From Sulfidibacterium sp046706345 (GTDB lineage: Bacteria > Bacteroidota > Bacteroidia > Bacteroidales > F082): DNA of 8,792 bases. The notes beneath the pieces are model-generated. The model made no database searches. It worked only from the letters and a program-made list of their open reading frames with translations, and was not told the origin of the DNA. Both the position numbers and the translations under genes were made by a program. The stretch is from contig JBJKPL010000004.1 in NCBI GenBank assembly GCA_046706345.1, positions 1 to 8,792 on the forward strand, in the 5' to 3' direction. This document shows, piece after piece, positions 7,307-8,792 of the stretch. How positions within the stretch are numbered: the first letter of the stretch is position 1; every line of letters starts with the position of its first letter.

Positions 7307-8392
7307 TTAACTTCTGTTGTACAAATAGTAAGCCTGACAAGCGCCTTCGCTGGAAACCATACAGGAACCCACGGGACTCAACGGGGTACAGGCTTTTGCA
7401 AACAATCCACAGTCCTTCGGTTTTTTCAATCCTTTCAACACCAGACCGCAAATGCAGCCTTTCGGCTCGATCAGGGGTTCCACAGCCACGTCCCCCACCG
7501 CCTTTTCCGCATCGTGGATTTCGTATGCTTCCCGGATCTTCAGGCCGCTGTCTTTCAATATCCCCAATCCGCGCCACCAATCGTCGCCGGGCTCAAACAC
7601 CTCGTCCAGCATTTGCTGGGCCCGTACATTGCCTTCGGGTTTTACTGCCCGGGTATATTGGATCTCCACCTTGGGATCTTTATTTTCTATCTGCTTCACC
7701 AGCATCAGAATGCTTTGCATCAGATCGACAGGCTCAAAGCCGCTGATCACGACGCCCAGGCCGTATTTTTTGGGTATGTCTTCATAAATGCCCTTTCCGG
7801 TGATGGTGCTCACGTGTCCCGGTCCGATGTATCCGTTGATCTTTACCCCCTCGTCAATCAAGGCGGCCATGGCCGGAGGCATCACCTTGTGGGCGCTAAA
7901 AACAGAAAAATTGAACAGGCCGGCTACTTTAGCCTGCAGGATCCCGGCCGCCGAACTGGGTGCTGTGGTTTCAAATCCGATGCCCAGGAAGATCACCTTT
8001 TTGCTCCGGTTCTTTTTGGCGATCATCAGGGCATCCATAATGGAATACACCACCTGGATGTTGGCCCCGTTGGCACGTTCTTTCTCCAACGTAGAGGTGG
8101 AACCCGGAACGCGGATCAGATCCCCGTAAGTGGTAATGATCACGTCTTCGCGACGACTGTAAGCCACCGCTTTGTCAATGTAACTCCTACTGGTAACGCA
8201 AACAGGGCATCCGGGGCCTGAAATCAGTTCCACCGTGTCGGGCAGCAACCCCGGAATGCCGAATTTCTGGATCGACATGGTATGCCCGCCGCAAACTTCC
8301 ATCAGCTTGACGGGGGTTTTTGAAAGGGAGGCAATTTCCCGGGCCAGGCCCTGTACGATCTCTTTATCCCTGTATTCGTCTATGTACTTCAT
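7307..8392 (-). CDS. hypD: Hydrogenase maturation protein HypD
   Basis: HypD carries a [4Fe-4S] cluster and, in complex with HypC, is the scaffold on which the Fe(CN)2CO group of [NiFe] hydrogenase is built before delivery to the large subunit. The 361-residue protein has every signature: CGGHTMSI with C34, GPGCPVC with C62 and C65, GFETTAP (139-145), FSAHKVMPPAM (165-175), GYIGPGHVSTI (188-197), and the C-terminal cysteine set C313, C315, C328, C335, C344 and C352 that includes the cluster ligands. The start is the ATG at 8392, giving MKYIDEYRD; it matches the family N-terminus and length. An in-frame ATG at 8464 would add 24 residues unlike HypD. It follows hypC on the same strand after an unusually long gap of 136 bases. 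No residue appears missing. Confidence 0.97.
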   Translation of the reverse strand: MKYIDEYRDKEIVQGLAREIASLSKTPVKLMEVCGGHTMSIQKFGIPGLLPDTVELISGPGCPVCVTSRSYIDKAVAYSRREDVIITTYGDLIRVPGSTSTLEKERANGANIQVVYSIMDALMIAKKNRSKKVIFLGIGFETTAPSSAAGILQAKVAGLFNFSVFSAHKVMPPAMAALIDEGVKINGYIGPGHVSTITGKGIYEDIPKKYGLGVVISGFEPVDLMQSILMLVKQIENKDPKVEIQYTRAVKPEGNVRAQQMLDEVFEPGDDWWRGLGILKDSGLKIREAYEIHDAEKAVGDVAVEPLIEPKGCICGLVLKGLKKPKDCGLFAKACTPLSPVGSCMVSSEGACQAYYLYNRS

Positions 8393-8486
8393 GATAAATA
8401 ACTTAAATCCTGTTTTTGCCAGTGATCGGCCTGCAACCTCCCGGCTCGCCATGGCACCGACCACGGTCTCATTTCCACGGCAACTC

Positions 8487-8494
8487 CAAATCTA
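8487..8494 (-). promoter_or_regulatory. Candidate -7 promoter element for hypD
   Basis: TAGATTTG on the - strand matches TAnnTTTG exactly, about 95 bases before the hypD ATG, within the 136-base hypC-hypD gap (8393-8528). No good -33 box is at the expected distance; the nearest candidate is TCTG with a 24-base spacer. It may be an internal promoter or chance in an A/T-rich stretch. Nothing else was recognised in this gap. Confidence 0.3.
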
Positions 8495-8528
8495 AAAATA
8501 TTATTTGAATATCGGTATCAGAATAGTT

Positions 8529-8792
8529 CTAAACATGACGGGATCCGTTGTCCCGCTCTTCTTCATCCATGGCTAGGTTCAGTTTTTTAAATGCCTCAAA
8601 GGCACTCAGGGAAGCTTTTGCTTCTTCCTCATCAAGCTTCTGAATGGCAAATCCCGTATGGATCAAAACGTAATCCCCGGGACCGAGTTTTTCTCCGTCG
8701 AGCAATTGCAAACTGGCTTTGTAAGTCGATGCTCCTACCGAGCAAATCGCCTCATCCCCTTCAATATTCTCAATCTTTGCGGGTATACTTAA
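8529..8792 (-). CDS. hypC: Hydrogenase maturation chaperone HypC (lacks only the first residues at the window edge)
   Basis: HypC is a small cytoplasmic chaperone that binds HypD and carries the Fe(CN)2CO unit to the hydrogenase large-subunit precursor. The frame is open from the window edge at 8792 to the TAG at 8531-8529, giving 87 residues. It begins LSIPAKIENIEGDEA, which aligns with family N-termini of the form MC-LxIPAKV. Only the initiating Met and the essential Cys2 therefore appear to lie just outside the window. The signature GDYVLIHTGFAIQKLDEEEA sits in mid-protein. The tail (AFKKLNLAMDEEERDNGSRHV) is somewhat longer and more charged than in many HypC proteins. A TTG at 8711 is internal and not the start. 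It heads the visible - strand order hypC, hypD, kinase, hypE. HybG and HypC cannot be separated here, but the hyp context favours HypC. Confidence 0.93.
   Translation of the reverse strand, partial: LSIPAKIENIEGDEAICSVGASTYKASLQLLDGEKLGPGDYVLIHTGFAIQKLDEEEAKASLSAFEAFKKLNLAMDEEERDNGSRHV

Noticed and set aside
7274..8221. Long + strand open frame opposite hypD
   Set aside because: It is antisense to a clearly conserved HypD with all cysteines intact; no independent coding signal was seen.
8393..8464. N-terminal extension of HypD to an ATG at 8464
   Set aside because: The 24 extra residues do not resemble HypD N-termini. Starting at 8392 gives the expected MKYIDEYRD beginning and a normal length.
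8529..8711. A 60-residue HypC starting at TTG 8711
   Set aside because: The frame stays open to the window edge and encodes the conserved IPAKI...EGDEA N-terminal region of HypC, so the gene starts upstream.
1..8792. Mobile elements, CRISPR repeats, tRNA or riboswitch structures
   Set aside because: No direct-repeat array, transposase-like frame, attachment-site duplication, tRNA cloverleaf or recognisable riboswitch core was found by eye on either strand.

Overview
The window reads as a chromosomal piece of a Bacteroidota bacterium, probably an anaerobic or facultative one. Three signs point there: an outer-membrane barrel protein of the Bacteroidota putative-porin type (Porin_10-like), start sites without strong Shine-Dalgarno sequences, and several matches to the Bacteroidota promoter consensus TTTG-N19-21-TAnnTTTG. 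No tRNA, rRNA, CRISPR array, transposase or phage gene was seen.

Layout. The left third is read on the + strand: the C-terminal part of a MogA/MoaB-family molybdopterin protein (1-297, frameshifted as sequenced), a 640-residue putative porin (391-2313), and a small ten-cysteine zinc-ribbon-like protein of unknown function (2442-2843). The rest is read on the - strand, in transcription order: hypC (enters at 8792, ends 8529), hypD (8392-7307), a 1057-residue soluble hybrid histidine kinase (7090-3917), and hypE (3856-2840). The stop codons of hypE and the zinc-ribbon gene overlap tail to tail by 4 bases.

How the genes fit together. HypE makes the thiocyanate group from carbamoyl phosphate together with HypF (not in the window), and HypC-HypD assemble the Fe(CN)2CO centre of [NiFe] hydrogenase. 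The - strand is therefore a hydrogenase maturation cluster. Its unusual feature is a large REC-GAF-PAS-PAS-PAS-HisKA-HATPase-REC kinase placed between hypD and hypE. The kinase has what looks like its own promoter, with a perfect 12-bp palindrome in the spacer. No separate promoter is visible between the kinase and hypE, so hypE probably depends at least partly on kinase transcription. A hydrogenase-linked signalling role for the kinase is an inference from position only.

Gene-free stretches are all under 300 bases. They lie at 298-390, 2314-2441, 7091-7306 and 8393-8528, and each holds a candidate promoter element, described in its own entry.
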